Positions 28,035 to 37,244 of a stretch of 64,000 nucleotides of DNA are shown here, piece by piece. Positions within the stretch are counted from its first letter, which is position 1. The number at the start of each line of letters is the position of its first letter. Made by a program: the position numbers and the translations under genes. The notes below the pieces were generated by a model. It was not told where the DNA came from. It saw only the letters and a program-made list of their open reading frames with translations, and ran no database searches. Source of the stretch: Fidelibacterota bacterium (GTDB taxonomy: Bacteria; Fidelibacterota; Marinisomatia; SCGC-AAA003-L08; D37C17); contig PBEF01000003.1 in NCBI GenBank assembly GCA_002717625.1, positions 58,892 to 122,891 on the forward strand, in the 5' to 3' direction.

Positions 28035-28945
28035 TGTTTGATACTATTCAGCAATTAAAAGAAAAACACAATGCCGTGATTTTAGCGCACTATTATCAGG
28101 AGCCTGAAATTCAAGATATGGCAGACTTTGTTGGTGACAGCTTAGAATTATCACGAAAAGCTGCCGCTACAGATGCTGATGTCATTTTGTTTTGTGGTGT
28201 TCATTTTATGGCAGAAACTGCAAAAATTGTTAATCCAAATAAGAAAGTAATAATTCCAGATATGGATGCAGGTTGTTCATTGGCTGATAGTGCACCCGCA
28301 GATTCTTTTAAAGAGTGGATTGAACAACATCCCGACCATATTGTTATATCTTATATTAACTGTTCAGCAGATGTGAAGGCTTTGTCTGATATTATTTGTA
28401 CATCTGCAAATGCAAAAAAAGTGGTTGAGTCAATTCCAAAACACAAAAAAATTCTTTTTGCACCAGATCGCTTTCTAGGGAAGTATGTGATGAAAGAAAC
28501 AGGTCGTGATATGGTCCTTTGGAATGGTTCCTGTCAAGTGCATGAAATTTTTTCTGAAAAAGCATTAATAGAATTAAAAGTAAAGCATCCACAAGCACAG
28601 GTTGTAGCACATCCTGAATGTGATGAAAATATTTTAATTCATGCAGATTTTATTGGTTCAACCAGTGCGCTCATTAAGCATGTAAATAGCTCTTCTAATC
28701 AACAATATATTATAGGTACAGAACCAGGCGTTATACATCAAATGCAAAAAAATAATTTAGATAAAAAATTTATTCCTTTGCCAAGCAATACGGGATGTGC
28801 TTGTAATGAATGTCCTCATATGCGACTAAATACAATGGAAAAAATTGTACAATCGCTTGAAAACTTAGAACATGAAATTACTCTAGATGAAGAGGTGAGA
28901 GTTAAAGCATTAAAACCGCTTAATAGAATGCTTGAAATTGTATGA
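28034..28945 (+). CDS. nadA: Quinolinate synthase NadA
   Basis: This 303-residue [4Fe-4S] enzyme condenses iminoaspartate with dihydroxyacetone phosphate to give quinolinate. Visible marks are [20 protein letters not shown] (substrate His), [17 protein letters not shown] (first cluster Cys), [54 protein letters not shown] and [10 protein letters not shown]. The three pseudo-symmetric domains supply the Cys ligands. Length is standard. It starts inside the stop codon of the upstream secreted-protein gene and overlaps nadC by 4 bp, so nadA-nadC-nadB is one unit. Confidence 0.96.
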   Translation: MFDTIQQLKEKHNAVILAHYYQEPEIQDMADFVGDSLELSRKAAATDADVILFCGVHFMAETAKIVNPNKKVIIPDMDAGCSLADSAPADSFKEWIEQHPDHIVISYINCSADVKALSDIICTSANAKKVVESIPKHKKILFAPDRFLGKYVMKETGRDMVLWNGSCQVHEIFSEKALIELKVKHPQAQVVAHPECDENILIHADFIGSTSALIKHVNSSSNQQYIIGTEPGVIHQMQKNNLDKKFIPLPSNTGCACNECPHMRLNTMEKIVQSLENLEHEITLDEEVRVKALKPLNRMLEIV

Positions 28946-29793
28946 CACGGTTTAAACAATATAATATTTTAGATGCTGATTTTGTAGCTCAAAAACTACA
29001 AGATTTTTTTCAAGAGGATCATATTGATAATGATATTACCACCAACACAACACAAAATGAAAAAACAGTTGTAGCACAACTTATTGCACGCGAAGAATTA
29101 GTGTTTGCAGGAGTGCAAATTATTCAACAAGGCTTTATTAATTGTACCGTTTCATGCAACATAAAAGATGGAGACCCATTGCAACCCGGTGATCTAATTG
29201 CTAGTATTGAAGGTCCTATTAATGATATTTTAAAAAAAGAACGCGTTGTTTTAAACCTTATACAGCGCCTTTGTGGAATTGCTAGCATTACTAAAAAACT
29301 ATCAAGCATTACTAAAAAACATAATATTGAATTGTTAGATACGCGTAAAACAACCCCGGGTCTACGCATGTTTGAAAAATTTGCCGTAGCAATTGGCGGA
29401 GGAACAAACCATAGATTTAGCTTACAAGATGCAGTTATGATTAAGGATAATCATTTAAAGGGAAACCCTGATATTATTGAGATTGTTTCCAAAGCCAAAG
29501 CAAGCAATCCCAACAAAGATATTCAGGTTGAGGTAGATACTAAAGAACAACTCGACATAGCACTGCAATCAGAGGCAAACTCTATTTTGCTTGATAATTT
29601 TAATCCAAAACATTTAATAGAAGTTGTTAAATATATTCGTGGTCATAATACCGGAAAAACAAAATATATTGAAATCTCAGGAGGAATTACAGCTGAAACT
29701 TTAGCGCAATTTTGTATTGCTGGGATTGATGGTATTTCAATGGGGGCCTTAACTCACAACATTCAAAGCAAAGATATTGGCTTAGATATATAA
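28942..29793 (+). CDS. nadC: Nicotinate-nucleotide pyrophosphorylase (carboxylating) NadC
   Basis: This 283-residue quinolinate phosphoribosyltransferase converts quinolinate and PRPP to nicotinate mononucleotide. It has the N-terminal ferredoxin-like domain ([15 protein letters not shown]) and the type II PRTase barrel with [61 protein letters not shown] and ISGGI. All are standard for NadC. It overlaps nadA by 4 bp (ATGA), and nadB starts at its stop codon. Confidence 0.96.
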   Translation: MTRFKQYNILDADFVAQKLQDFFQEDHIDNDITTNTTQNEKTVVAQLIAREELVFAGVQIIQQGFINCTVSCNIKDGDPLQPGDLIASIEGPINDILKKERVVLNLIQRLCGIASITKKLSSITKKHNIELLDTRKTTPGLRMFEKFAVAIGGGTNHRFSLQDAVMIKDNHLKGNPDIIEIVSKAKASNPNKDIQVEVDTKEQLDIALQSEANSILLDNFNPKHLIEVVKYIRGHNTGKTKYIEISGGITAETLAQFCIAGIDGISMGALTHNIQSKDIGLDI

Positions 29794-31346
29794 TGAATAA
29801 AAAACATACGGATATTTTAATTGTTGGTGTTGGTTTAGCTGGTATTGTTGCCGCTATTACAGCGGCTAAAAGTGGCAAAAATATTACTATAATCACTAAA
29901 ACAAAATCACTTGTGTCTGGTAATACCCCTTGGGCACAAGGAGGAATTGTTTTTAAAGGCCTACAAGATTCTCCTGAAAAATTAAAGAAAGATATTATGC
30001 ATGCTGGAGCTGGACATTGTTGGGAGGAGGCCGTTAATCACCTCTGTAAAAATGGAGCACAGTTAGTACAAGATATTTTAATTGATACTTTGGGTGTTAA
30101 ATTTGACAAAGAAAAGGATGACGTAACGTTAAAACGAGTATCAGAGGGGGCACATAGTGATGCGCGTGTAATTTATAATCAAGATAAAACTGGATCTAGT
30201 ATTCACGAAGCCGCATTAAATTATTTACAAACACTAGAAAATGTTACAATTGTAACCAACCATACTGCTATTGATTTATTAACTTTTTCTCATCATTCTA
30301 CAGAATCAACAGATATATATAAGAAGCCAGCATGTTTTGGGGTGATGGTTTTAAACAATCAGACCAATCAAGTGTTTCCAATGTTGGCATCAAAAACAAT
30401 TTTAGCAACCGGTGGTTTAGGGCAAATCTTTTTACATACGACTAATCCCAAAGAAGCCACAGGAGATGGTATAGCTATGGCATGGAGAGCAGGGGCACGA
30501 TGTTTTAATTTACATTATGTGCAGTTTCATCCCACAGCATTATATCATCCCTCAGGACGTTTTTTAATTTCTGAAGCATTACGTGGTGAGGGCGCCAAAT
30601 TGGTAAATGCTTCAGGCAATGAATTTATGCATAGTTACCATGATATGGGGGCACTTGCACCGCGAGACGTTGTTTCAAGAGCAATTCATATGGAAATGAT
30701 TAAAGATGATGCAGATTGTATGTTTTTAGACTTATCACATAAAGCGTCAGATTGGATTAACAATAGGTTCCCTACAATTTATAATTATTGTTTAAATAAA
30801 GGTATTGACATTACAAAAGAAGCTATCCCCGTAGTACCTGCTGCACATTATAGTTGTGGTGGAATTGGTGTTAATTTAGTTGGAAAAACATCCTTGAAGC
30901 GATTATATGCGATTGGTGAAATTGCATGCAGCGGTTTGCACGGCGCTAATCGATTAGCCAGCACATCGTTATTAGAATGTGTTGTTTGGGGTTATTTTGC
31001 AGGTCAAGACTCTATTGAAGATAAGGATGATGCCGATTATTTCCCCCCTATGCATAATTGGAAACAGGGCACAGACACAATTGACAAAGCTCGTTTAGCA
31101 CAAGAATGGCTAAGTATTAAAAATACAATGTGGAATTTAGCAGGTTTAATGCGATCTCAAGATAAACTTCATTCTGCAATGCATATATTGAGAAACTTAC
31201 AATCAGACGTTGAACAACTATATCAAAAAAGCCAATTAGACCCTAACATTATAGCGCTTAGAAATGGAGCACAAACAGCCTTGGCTCTTATTGCGTCTGC
31301 AACAGAAGCTCGTGAAAGTTGTGGAACGCACTATGTAGAAGGATAA
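29793..31346 (+). CDS. nadB: L-aspartate oxidase NadB
   Basis: This 517-residue flavoprotein oxidises L-aspartate to iminoaspartate for NadA. The FAD site is VGVGLAGIVAAITAAKSGK near residues 11-30. The succinate-dehydrogenase-like core includes NTPWAQGGIVF, HSDARVIY, ATGGLGQIFLHTTNP, HYVQFHPTAL, EALRGEGAKLVN, APRDVVSRAI and the catalytic GLHGANRLASTSLLECVVWG. The C-terminal helical domain is present. Its end overlaps the convergent panC gene by 16 bp, so there is no room for a terminator between the nad and pan operons. Confidence 0.96.
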   Translation: MNKKHTDILIVGVGLAGIVAAITAAKSGKNITIITKTKSLVSGNTPWAQGGIVFKGLQDSPEKLKKDIMHAGAGHCWEEAVNHLCKNGAQLVQDILIDTLGVKFDKEKDDVTLKRVSEGAHSDARVIYNQDKTGSSIHEAALNYLQTLENVTIVTNHTAIDLLTFSHHSTESTDIYKKPACFGVMVLNNQTNQVFPMLASKTILATGGLGQIFLHTTNPKEATGDGIAMAWRAGARCFNLHYVQFHPTALYHPSGRFLISEALRGEGAKLVNASGNEFMHSYHDMGALAPRDVVSRAIHMEMIKDDADCMFLDLSHKASDWINNRFPTIYNYCLNKGIDITKEAIPVVPAAHYSCGGIGVNLVGKTSLKRLYAIGEIACSGLHGANRLASTSLLECVVWGYFAGQDSIEDKDDADYFPPMHNWKQGTDTIDKARLAQEWLSIKNTMWNLAGLMRSQDKLHSAMHILRNLQSDVEQLYQKSQLDPNIIALRNGAQTALALIASATEARESCGTHYVEG

Positions 31347-32173
31347 TATGTAATATTATCAATTAACCTCACATGATTTAAAAATACAGCAGTACTAATT
31401 AATAATTGTTTATTTTCTAATTTAGTTACCTCATCTAAACTGTTGGAGTCAGCAATAGAAATATAATCAACGCTCATAGTTGGAATTGTTGAAATGGCCG
31501 ATTTAAATTGTTGTTTTAGGTGATTTATACTCTGTGCATTATTCAACCCTTCTTTAATTTTTATTAAGCTTTGATAAATAATTGTGGCTGTTTTTTGTTC
31601 TTTAGATGTTAAATATTGATTGCGACTACTTAGTGCGAGTCCATTTTGATCACGCATTGTTGGACAAGGAATTAATGTAATAGAATAATTCATTTTATGA
31701 ATCATTTCTTGAATAATTCTTAGTTGCTGAGCATCTTTTTCACCAAAAAAAGTATGTGTAGGCTGGATAACATTAAATAGCTTAGAAACAATTGTTGTAA
31801 CTCCATAAAAAAAATGAGGCCTGGATTTACCTTCTAGTTTATTAAATAAAACAGACGCAGGGACCCTAACATCAGGAACAGTTTTATACATTTCGTTCTT
31901 GCTAGGCAGAAATAAAACATCGACCCCGAGTTGTTTTAAGTTTTTTTTATCACCATCTAGAGTATTCGGATAAGCATCTAGATCTTCATGTGGAGCAAAT
32001 TGTGTTGGATTTAAAAAAATTGATACCACAGTAATATCACAAATTGACTTTGATGCCTTTATTAATGAAAAATGTCCATCATGTAAGGCGCCAAGAGTTG
32101 GAATAAAGCCTATAGAATTATTTTTAGCAATTCTCCATGTATTAAATTCGCGTACAGTTTTTACAACAAACAT
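31331..32173 (-). CDS. panC: Pantothenate synthetase
   Basis: This 280-residue enzyme joins pantoate and beta-alanine using ATP. The nucleotidyltransferase HIGH-like region is GFIPTLGALHDGHFSLIKAS. FLNPTQFAPHEDLDAYP, FFGEKDAQQLRIIQEM, and MRDQNGLALSSRNQYL (KMSKS-like) follow. Length and motif order are normal. It is the last gene of panD-panB-panC, with its start at the panB stop. Confidence 0.96.
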   Translation of the reverse strand: MFVVKTVREFNTWRIAKNNSIGFIPTLGALHDGHFSLIKASKSICDITVVSIFLNPTQFAPHEDLDAYPNTLDGDKKNLKQLGVDVLFLPSKNEMYKTVPDVRVPASVLFNKLEGKSRPHFFYGVTTIVSKLFNVIQPTHTFFGEKDAQQLRIIQEMIHKMNYSITLIPCPTMRDQNGLALSSRNQYLTSKEQKTATIIYQSLIKIKEGLNNAQSINHLKQQFKSAISTIPTMSVDYISIADSNSLDEVTKLENKQLLISTAVFLNHVRLIDNITYYPST

Positions 32174-32943
32174 TAATTATTTTCAATATCTGTTTTATAC
32201 TGCTTGACAATGTTTAAAATTTTGGAATATAGATTGTCATATATATGCGCATGTTTAGGAGCCTTGTTTTTGGTGAGCCCAAGAACATCATGAAAGACTT
32301 GTATTTGCCCATCACAAGTTGTTCCAGACCCAATTCCTATTGTAGGTATAGACAGTATGTTGGTTATTTTAGTTGCCAAATCTTCAGGAATACATTCTAA
32401 AACAACACCAAATGCTCCAGACTTTTCTACCGCACGTGCATCTTCAATGATTTTGTCTGCACTTTCATCGGTTTTACCCTGTATTTTATATCCTGATGTT
32501 TGGTTCACAGACTGGGGCATAAGCCCTATATGCCCCAAAACAGGAATTCCTGAATCTACTAGCGCTTTAATGTTTTTTTGTATATGTACACCACCCTCTA
32601 ATTTAACCGCTCCTGCACCCCCTTCTTTAATTAACAAACCTGCATTTTTAATAGTTTCTTCAATAGAGGGTTGGTATGATAAAAAAGGCATATCTGCAAC
32701 TACTAAAGCATTAGACACCCCTCGACAAACAGACTTCACTACAAGTAACATTTCTGACATTGATATTGGTACGGTTGTATCATAGCCATATACGGTCATT
32801 GATGCGCTATCCCCAACTAAAATTAAGGGAATACCAGCATCATCTAAAATTTGGCCAGTGTTAAAATCATATGCTGTTAAAGTCGCAAAGGTATCTTGAG
32901 AATATTTAAATTCCTGAATTTTTTGAATGGTTATTTTTTTCAT
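32173..32943 (-). CDS. panB: 3-methyl-2-oxobutanoate hydroxymethyltransferase
   Basis: This 256-residue TIM-barrel enzyme transfers a hydroxymethyl group from methylene-THF to alpha-ketoisovalerate, forming ketopantoate. Motifs include [36 protein letters not shown] (metal-binding Asp), [30 protein letters not shown] and the catalytic Glu region [10 protein letters not shown]. It ends with VFHDVLGL. It overlaps panD by 4 bp. Confidence 0.96.
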   Translation of the reverse strand: MKKITIQKIQEFKYSQDTFATLTAYDFNTGQILDDAGIPLILVGDSASMTVYGYDTTVPISMSEMLLVVKSVCRGVSNALVVADMPFLSYQPSIEETIKNAGLLIKEGGAGAVKLEGGVHIQKNIKALVDSGIPVLGHIGLMPQSVNQTSGYKIQGKTDESADKIIEDARAVEKSGAFGVVLECIPEDLATKITNILSIPTIGIGSGTTCDGQIQVFHDVLGLTKNKAPKHAHIYDNLYSKILNIVKQYKTDIENN

Positions 32944-33290
32944 TCAACAATTTTATTTTTTTCATTCACATGTACAATAGCAGGAGAGTGGTCATTAACT
33001 TCTTCTTGATTAAAGCTAGCATAAGAAGCAATAATAACTAAATCCCCTTGCGATACAAGATGTGCTGCGGCCCCATTAATACAAATTTCTCCTGACTGTT
33101 TTGGAGCAGGAATTGCATATGTTACAAGCCTTTGTCCGTTCGTAATATTCAGCACATGTACTTCTTCAAAGTCATATATATTGGCAGCATTCATTAAATC
33201 TTTATCAATGCTAATAGAACCAATATAATCTAAATTTGCAGTTGTAACTGTTGCTCTGTGAATTTTAGATTTTAATAAATTAATTTTCAT
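32940..33290 (-). CDS. panD: Aspartate 1-decarboxylase proenzyme
   Basis: A 116-residue pyruvoyl-dependent decarboxylase makes beta-alanine from aspartate. I chose the ATG at 33290 ([16 protein letters not shown]) because the family begins there and an AGGA lies about 9 bases upstream. A longer frame to 33389 would add an unlikely extension. The self-cleavage site is YIGSISID, with Gly24-Ser25 giving the pyruvoyl group. Downstream features [20 protein letters not shown] are typical. It is the first gene of the pan operon; the promoter probably lies in 33291-33417, shared back-to-back with the motor operon. Confidence 0.95.
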   Translation of the reverse strand: MKINLLKSKIHRATVTTANLDYIGSISIDKDLMNAANIYDFEEVHVLNITNGQRLVTYAIPAPKQSGEICINGAAAHLVSQGDLVIIASYASFNQEEVNDHSPAIVHVNEKNKIVE

Positions 33291-33417
33291 AAAAATATCC
33301 TGCAGAAATTTAGCATAATTTAATAATAAAAATACGTAGATATTTCTTGTAATTTCAACACTATTATTAATACCTTCAAGAGTGCGCATTTTATAAAATT
33401 CAATCTAAACAGAGGAA

Positions 33418-34371
33418 ATGGATTTGAAATTCATAACAAAACAGCTAGTTTTTATTCTATTAATTATGTTTTTTGGTCAAAACTGTGCATCTAATACAGG
33501 ACCAATAAAACAAAAAAAATGTCAACAGGCCTGTAAAACAGAAGAGTGTAATACTAAAAAATGTAAAAAGAAATGTAAAAAGAGTTGTAAGAAAAAAGCG
33601 TGTAAAAAAGAAAAAAACAACACCCAAAAAATTGATGTTTCCTCTATAAATAGTCAGTCTAACTTCCCTGCCGAAAACATCAACCCAGATTTAAGTGTTT
33701 TGGCAGCTCATTCTCTTGAAATTGCTGACCTGCGCTCTAAAGTAGCATATTTAGAAGACAAGTTAAATGCTTATGAAAATGAAGCATTTTCATCAGATTC
33801 ACAATTGCGTTATAGTAAAAAAATTGTTTTAGATAATGGAACAACTCTTTTGGGAAATATTGTTACGAAGGATGAGTATTGGGCTCAAGTAGAAACTAAA
33901 ATAGGCATTTTATCTATAGCTTCTAATAGCATTGTGCGTATTGTTGATGCTGTGCCAGCAACACCTGCTATAGAATTAAACGATACTTTTTTGGAAATTC
34001 CTGTAGATAATTCAATGAATCAGAAAAAGCGCTCCCAAGATGATGCGGAGGTTGTTCTTTCAAGTGAATTATTTGAAACAAGAGACAGCGCATATAATAC
34101 AATGATTTCTGGGGAAGTGCAAAACAAGGGTACGAAAAGAGCTGATTTTGTAAAAATCACCCTTACAGTGTATAAAAACCAAAACTATAACACGACCACT
34201 AAAGATTATACGGTTTTTGTAGACGGATCAACAGTAGCCTTTGAACATGGCTCTGTATCTTCTTCCTCTTTATATCCTAATGAAACAGCTGATTTTTCAG
34301 TTATGATTCCTAGTGATTTTGGTCCTTTTATTAGTTATTCATATCGTATTGATTGGGAGCTATATGAGTAA
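33418..34371 (+). CDS. Exported Cys/Lys-rich protein with FxLYD-like domain, first gene of motor operon
   Basis: A 317-residue protein of unknown function. Residues 1-25 form a signal peptide ending FGQNCAS, with a possible but non-classical lipobox Cys. Residues 33-65 are a striking Cys/Lys tract with eight cysteines in patterns like KKCKKKCKKSCKKKACKK. A helical segment (EIADLRSKVAYLEDKLNAYE) looks like a coiled coil of about 25 residues. A small beta region (NGTTLLGNIVTKDEYWAQVE) and a C-terminal FxLYD/DUF3426-like beta domain (GEVQNKGTKRADFVKITLTVY) follow. A Shine-Dalgarno AGAGGA directly precedes the ATG. It overlaps the next gene by 8 bp, linking it to MotA/MotB/FliF/FliG-like genes. 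Confidence 0.6.
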   Translation: MDLKFITKQLVFILLIMFFGQNCASNTGPIKQKKCQQACKTEECNTKKCKKKCKKSCKKKACKKEKNNTQKIDVSSINSQSNFPAENINPDLSVLAAHSLEIADLRSKVAYLEDKLNAYENEAFSSDSQLRYSKKIVLDNGTTLLGNIVTKDEYWAQVETKIGILSIASNSIVRIVDAVPATPAIELNDTFLEIPVDNSMNQKKRSQDDAEVVLSSELFETRDSAYNTMISGEVQNKGTKRADFVKITLTVYKNQNYNTTTKDYTVFVDGSTVAFEHGSVSSSSLYPNETADFSVMIPSDFGPFISYSYRIDWELYE

Positions 34372-35701
34372 GCGTATTTGTTTAAACTATCTAATAGTCT
34401 CAATTATTCTTTTATCAAGTGTGTTTTCTAATGCAAGGGTTGCCTTTTCAAGGCCAGGCTCTATGTTAAGATTGCCTAGCGCATCTATAGCGTCAAACTA
34501 TAATCAATATATTGTAGGATTTAGTGGTGAAGCAACGCATTCTTCAGACTTAAACTATTCTTCTGCAGCCTATTTACAGGGAATCTTAGTTAATGGCTAT
34601 CATGTCGGTTTGTCCTATAATACAAATCCAAAATTTCTAAAATTAGGAGAATCAACTTCTTCTGATTCATATATTAGTTTTCATGTTCATAAAACTGTTT
34701 TTAGAGGAAATAATGTTACCATTGATTTTGGAATCCATGATATGTTATATACTGCTAAATCTCCACACAGGGTTTCATTATTTTCGTTAGCTTCGTACGC
34801 ACATCAATTTAATCATAATTATAAAATGGATTGTTCGTTTGGTCTTGGAACAGGCTATATCGCATCAGATTCACATAAATATATAGATAGTAATTATCCA
34901 TCTGATTCTGGGCAAGAATTTTTTATTGGTTTTAGGTTGCACACACCTTTGATCAAATCAATGGGAGGAGTGCAATTTTTAATGGAGTTTGATGGTGGAA
35001 TAAACTTAGGAACCTCAATACCTTTTGGTCCCGCCTTTACTTTAAATGCAGGGATCACACATTTTGAAAATTTAGGAAAGTTTAATGAATGGGGAGAAGG
35101 GAATCTCTTGTCTTCTGATGCTCCAGCTTTAGCTATAGGGGTGCAAATTAATATTCCAAGACGAGCATATAAAAAGCCTATCACTAACATTCCAGAGCTT
35201 TCTAATATATATAATCAAATTCCCTATGATGCATCAGTAGACTCTTTAATGAATCAAGCCAACTTTCTTATTCATAGTTTAGAAGATTCTATTGCTTTAC
35301 AACAACAAGCATATAATACAGCCTTAAGCACTAATGAGGGCCTTCATAGATATATTCATTTTTTAGAAGATTCATTAAGCGTAGTAATTTTAGATGATAG
35401 GTTAAAACAGGACAATTTAAATGATGCAATGAAGTTTTTATCAAAATCTTTAGAGGCTTATTATAGCGAAGAATATGAAACAGCTTTAAAAGAAACAGAA
35501 AAGGCAATTAAAGTTTTTCCTGAACTAGCGATTGCTTATGCAAGAAAAGGTTCAATTTATTATCGTATGGGAGACTATAAAAGAGCAACGATAAATTGGA
35601 ATATAGCTTTAAAATTAGACCCAGAATATGATGAAGTAAGATCAGTATTATTAGATGTTAAAGATAATGAAGACGTTCAATTTAATAAATTGCCAGAATA
35701 A
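34364..35701 (+). CDS. Predicted outer-membrane beta-barrel protein with C-terminal TPR
   Basis: I chose the ATG at 34364 (445 residues), which gives a clean signal peptide (MSKRICLNYLIVSIILLSSVFSNA). A start at 34313 would place hydrophobic residues out of pattern. Residues about 25-250 alternate in the way of a PorV/OmpA-like barrel and are rich in Gly and aromatic residues (QYIVGFSGEATHSS; YHVGLSYNTN; FSLASYAHQFNHNY). A linker repeats LEDS twice (LIHSLEDSIALQQ, YIHFLEDSLSVV). Two or three TPR units end the protein (ALKETEKAIKVFPELAIAYA; GDYKRATINWNIALKLDP). It is coupled to the upstream gene and lies 22 bp before motA, so it may be the outer-membrane partner of the motor. Confidence 0.6.
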   Translation: MSKRICLNYLIVSIILLSSVFSNARVAFSRPGSMLRLPSASIASNYNQYIVGFSGEATHSSDLNYSSAAYLQGILVNGYHVGLSYNTNPKFLKLGESTSSDSYISFHVHKTVFRGNNVTIDFGIHDMLYTAKSPHRVSLFSLASYAHQFNHNYKMDCSFGLGTGYIASDSHKYIDSNYPSDSGQEFFIGFRLHTPLIKSMGGVQFLMEFDGGINLGTSIPFGPAFTLNAGITHFENLGKFNEWGEGNLLSSDAPALAIGVQINIPRRAYKKPITNIPELSNIYNQIPYDASVDSLMNQANFLIHSLEDSIALQQQAYNTALSTNEGLHRYIHFLEDSLSVVILDDRLKQDNLNDAMKFLSKSLEAYYSEEYETALKETEKAIKVFPELAIAYARKGSIYYRMGDYKRATINWNIALKLDPEYDEVRSVLLDVKDNEDVQFNKLPE

Positions 35702-35723
35702 ATAATTATAAAAAGGAGTTAAA

Positions 35724-36518
35724 ATGGATTTAGCCACAATATTAGGTTTAATTATAGGAACATCTTTAATACTTGTTTCTATGTTTTTAGAGGCTTCCAG
35801 TGGTGGCATTTCAATGTTAAAGTTTTGGAGCGCCTCAAGTATAATGATTGTATTAGGCGGAACGTTAGCAGCTACAGCTGTTGCTTTTCGATTGGATGAA
35901 GTAAAGCGAGTGTTTATGATTATTAAGTTTGCATTTACAAAACCAAAATTTAAATTAGAAGAATTGGTGCAAACACTAATTGATTTAGCAGAGGTAAATA
36001 GAAAAGGGCCATCTGATTTAGAAAAAGAAATTCCAAACATTAAACAGCCCTTTTTACAAGATGGAGTGACTTTTGTAACACAGGGTATGAAGCTGGATGA
36101 TTTAAGAGAAATTTTAGAACAAAGAGAGGCTTTTAGATATAGGCGTGAGCTACATGAATCAGAGCTAATGAAAACCATGGGCATGTTTTCTCCTGCATTT
36201 GGTATGGTTGGAACTTTAATTGGTTTAGTTTTTATGTTGTTTGGTATGGGTAGTTCAGAGGATGGAATTGGAAACATTGGTCCCTCTATGGGCGTTGCGT
36301 TAATTACAACTTTTTATGGAACAATTTTAGCTAATTTAATTTTTAATCCATTCGCTGAAAAAATAAAATCTAGAAACAAAGAAAATGTTCAGGCATTTCA
36401 ATTGATGATAGAGGGAATTTGTTTATTGCATCAAAAAAAACATCCTCTAGATGTTAAAGATAAATTGACGGCCTATATTCCAACCGAATTAAGGTTAAAA
36501 CATTTTAGTGATGAGTAA
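35724..36518 (+). CDS. motA: MotA-family stator subunit
   Basis: This 264-residue protein is MotA-like rather than ExbB/TolQ-like. It has four membrane helices in the 2+2 MotA arrangement: TILGLIIGTSLILVSMFLE, SIMIVLGGTLAATAVAF, FGMVGTLIGLVFMLFGMG and GVALITTFYGTILANLIFNP. A cytoplasmic domain of about 120 residues lies between helices 2 and 3. The conserved prolines are present in FSPAFGMVGTLIG (E. coli Pro173 region) and IFNPFAEKIK (Pro222 region). MotA forms a pentamer around MotB to pass H+ or Na+ and turn FliG. A good AAAAGGAG precedes the ATG. It overlaps motB by 8 bp. Confidence 0.88.
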   Translation: MDLATILGLIIGTSLILVSMFLEASSGGISMLKFWSASSIMIVLGGTLAATAVAFRLDEVKRVFMIIKFAFTKPKFKLEELVQTLIDLAEVNRKGPSDLEKEIPNIKQPFLQDGVTFVTQGMKLDDLREILEQREAFRYRRELHESELMKTMGMFSPAFGMVGTLIGLVFMLFGMGSSEDGIGNIGPSMGVALITTFYGTILANLIFNPFAEKIKSRNKENVQAFQLMIEGICLLHQKKHPLDVKDKLTAYIPTELRLKHFSDE

Positions 36519-37224
36519 AGATAATATTGAACAGCAAATAGATGAAGCATTAGGCGGCGTTAAAGAAGAGCAGTCGTGGTTGCTGACATATGCAGATATG
36601 ATGACATTGTTGTTTGCTTTTTTTGTATTATTGTTTTCAATGTCCACTATTGATCCTGTAAAAATTTCTCAATTACAAGATGGAATGGGTGATCAACCAG
36701 AATTAAAATCTTTTAATGCTATTACAGAAGAATTTGAAGATATTCTAGAAGAACTTAATATAGAAGATCAGGCAAAGGTTTCACGTGATCCTCGGGGAGT
36801 AACTTTAGAAATTGATGGGGATATTTGTTTCCAGTCAGGAAGCACAACATTGCATGAAAAATTAGTTCAGGTTTTAGATTTAGCAGCACAAAAAGTATTA
36901 GCTGATTCGGGTGATCCTAGACTGATTACAGTAGAAGGCCATACTGATTCTGATCCAATTCCCAAAGCTCTAATAAATATTTTCCCTACAAATTGGGAAT
37001 TATCTTCAGCAAGAGCATCAAAAGTTGTAAATTATTTGATTGATATTGGTGTAAATTCCGGTAAATTACAGGCATCGGGTTATGCAGATAGGTGGCCTGC
37101 CAATTTATCATGGTATGATGTGAGAAGTGGAAAGGTGAATGATTCTGTGATTATGGAAAATAATAAAACAGAAACACAAAAAAAATTAAATAGAAGAATT
37201 AAAATAGTATTCAGTAAAAATTGA
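36511..37224 (+). CDS. motB: MotB-family stator subunit with OmpA-like peptidoglycan-binding domain
   Basis: I start at the ATG at 36511; a GTG just before it is possible. The protein has 237 residues. The single membrane helix is SWLLTYADMMTLLFAFFVLLFS, with the ion-binding aspartate at about D29 in the canonical YAD(M/F)MT motif. A plug-like acidic region (EEFEDILEELNIED) follows. The OmpA/MotB domain has LITVEGHTDSDPI, NWELSSARASKVVNYLI, LQASGYADRWP and NRRIKIVF for peptidoglycan binding. Length is slightly short for MotB. Together with MotA it should be a working stator. It lies 20 bp before the FliF-like gene. Confidence 0.88.
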   Translation: MSKDNIEQQIDEALGGVKEEQSWLLTYADMMTLLFAFFVLLFSMSTIDPVKISQLQDGMGDQPELKSFNAITEEFEDILEELNIEDQAKVSRDPRGVTLEIDGDICFQSGSTTLHEKLVQVLDLAAQKVLADSGDPRLITVEGHTDSDPIPKALINIFPTNWELSSARASKVVNYLIDIGVNSGKLQASGYADRWPANLSWYDVRSGKVNDSVIMENNKTETQKKLNRRIKIVFSKN

Positions 37225-37244
37225 ATCTATTGGGAGAAGAATGT

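Noticed and set aside
29793..31346. nadB as a second fumarate reductase flavoprotein
   Set aside because: The length, the APRDVVSRAI and NRLASTSLLECVV motifs and the nadA-nadC context fit L-aspartate oxidase.
34313..34363. Upstream start for the outer-membrane barrel gene
   Set aside because: It would add 17 hydrophobic residues in front of a clean signal peptide and overlap the previous gene by 59 bp; the ATG at 34364 gives the usual short overlap.
36778..36791. A second parS-like sequence GTTTCACGTGATCC inside motB
   Set aside because: It matches the 14 bp core at only 12 positions and breaks the palindrome. It encodes ordinary MotB residues (VSRDP), so chance is the simpler explanation.
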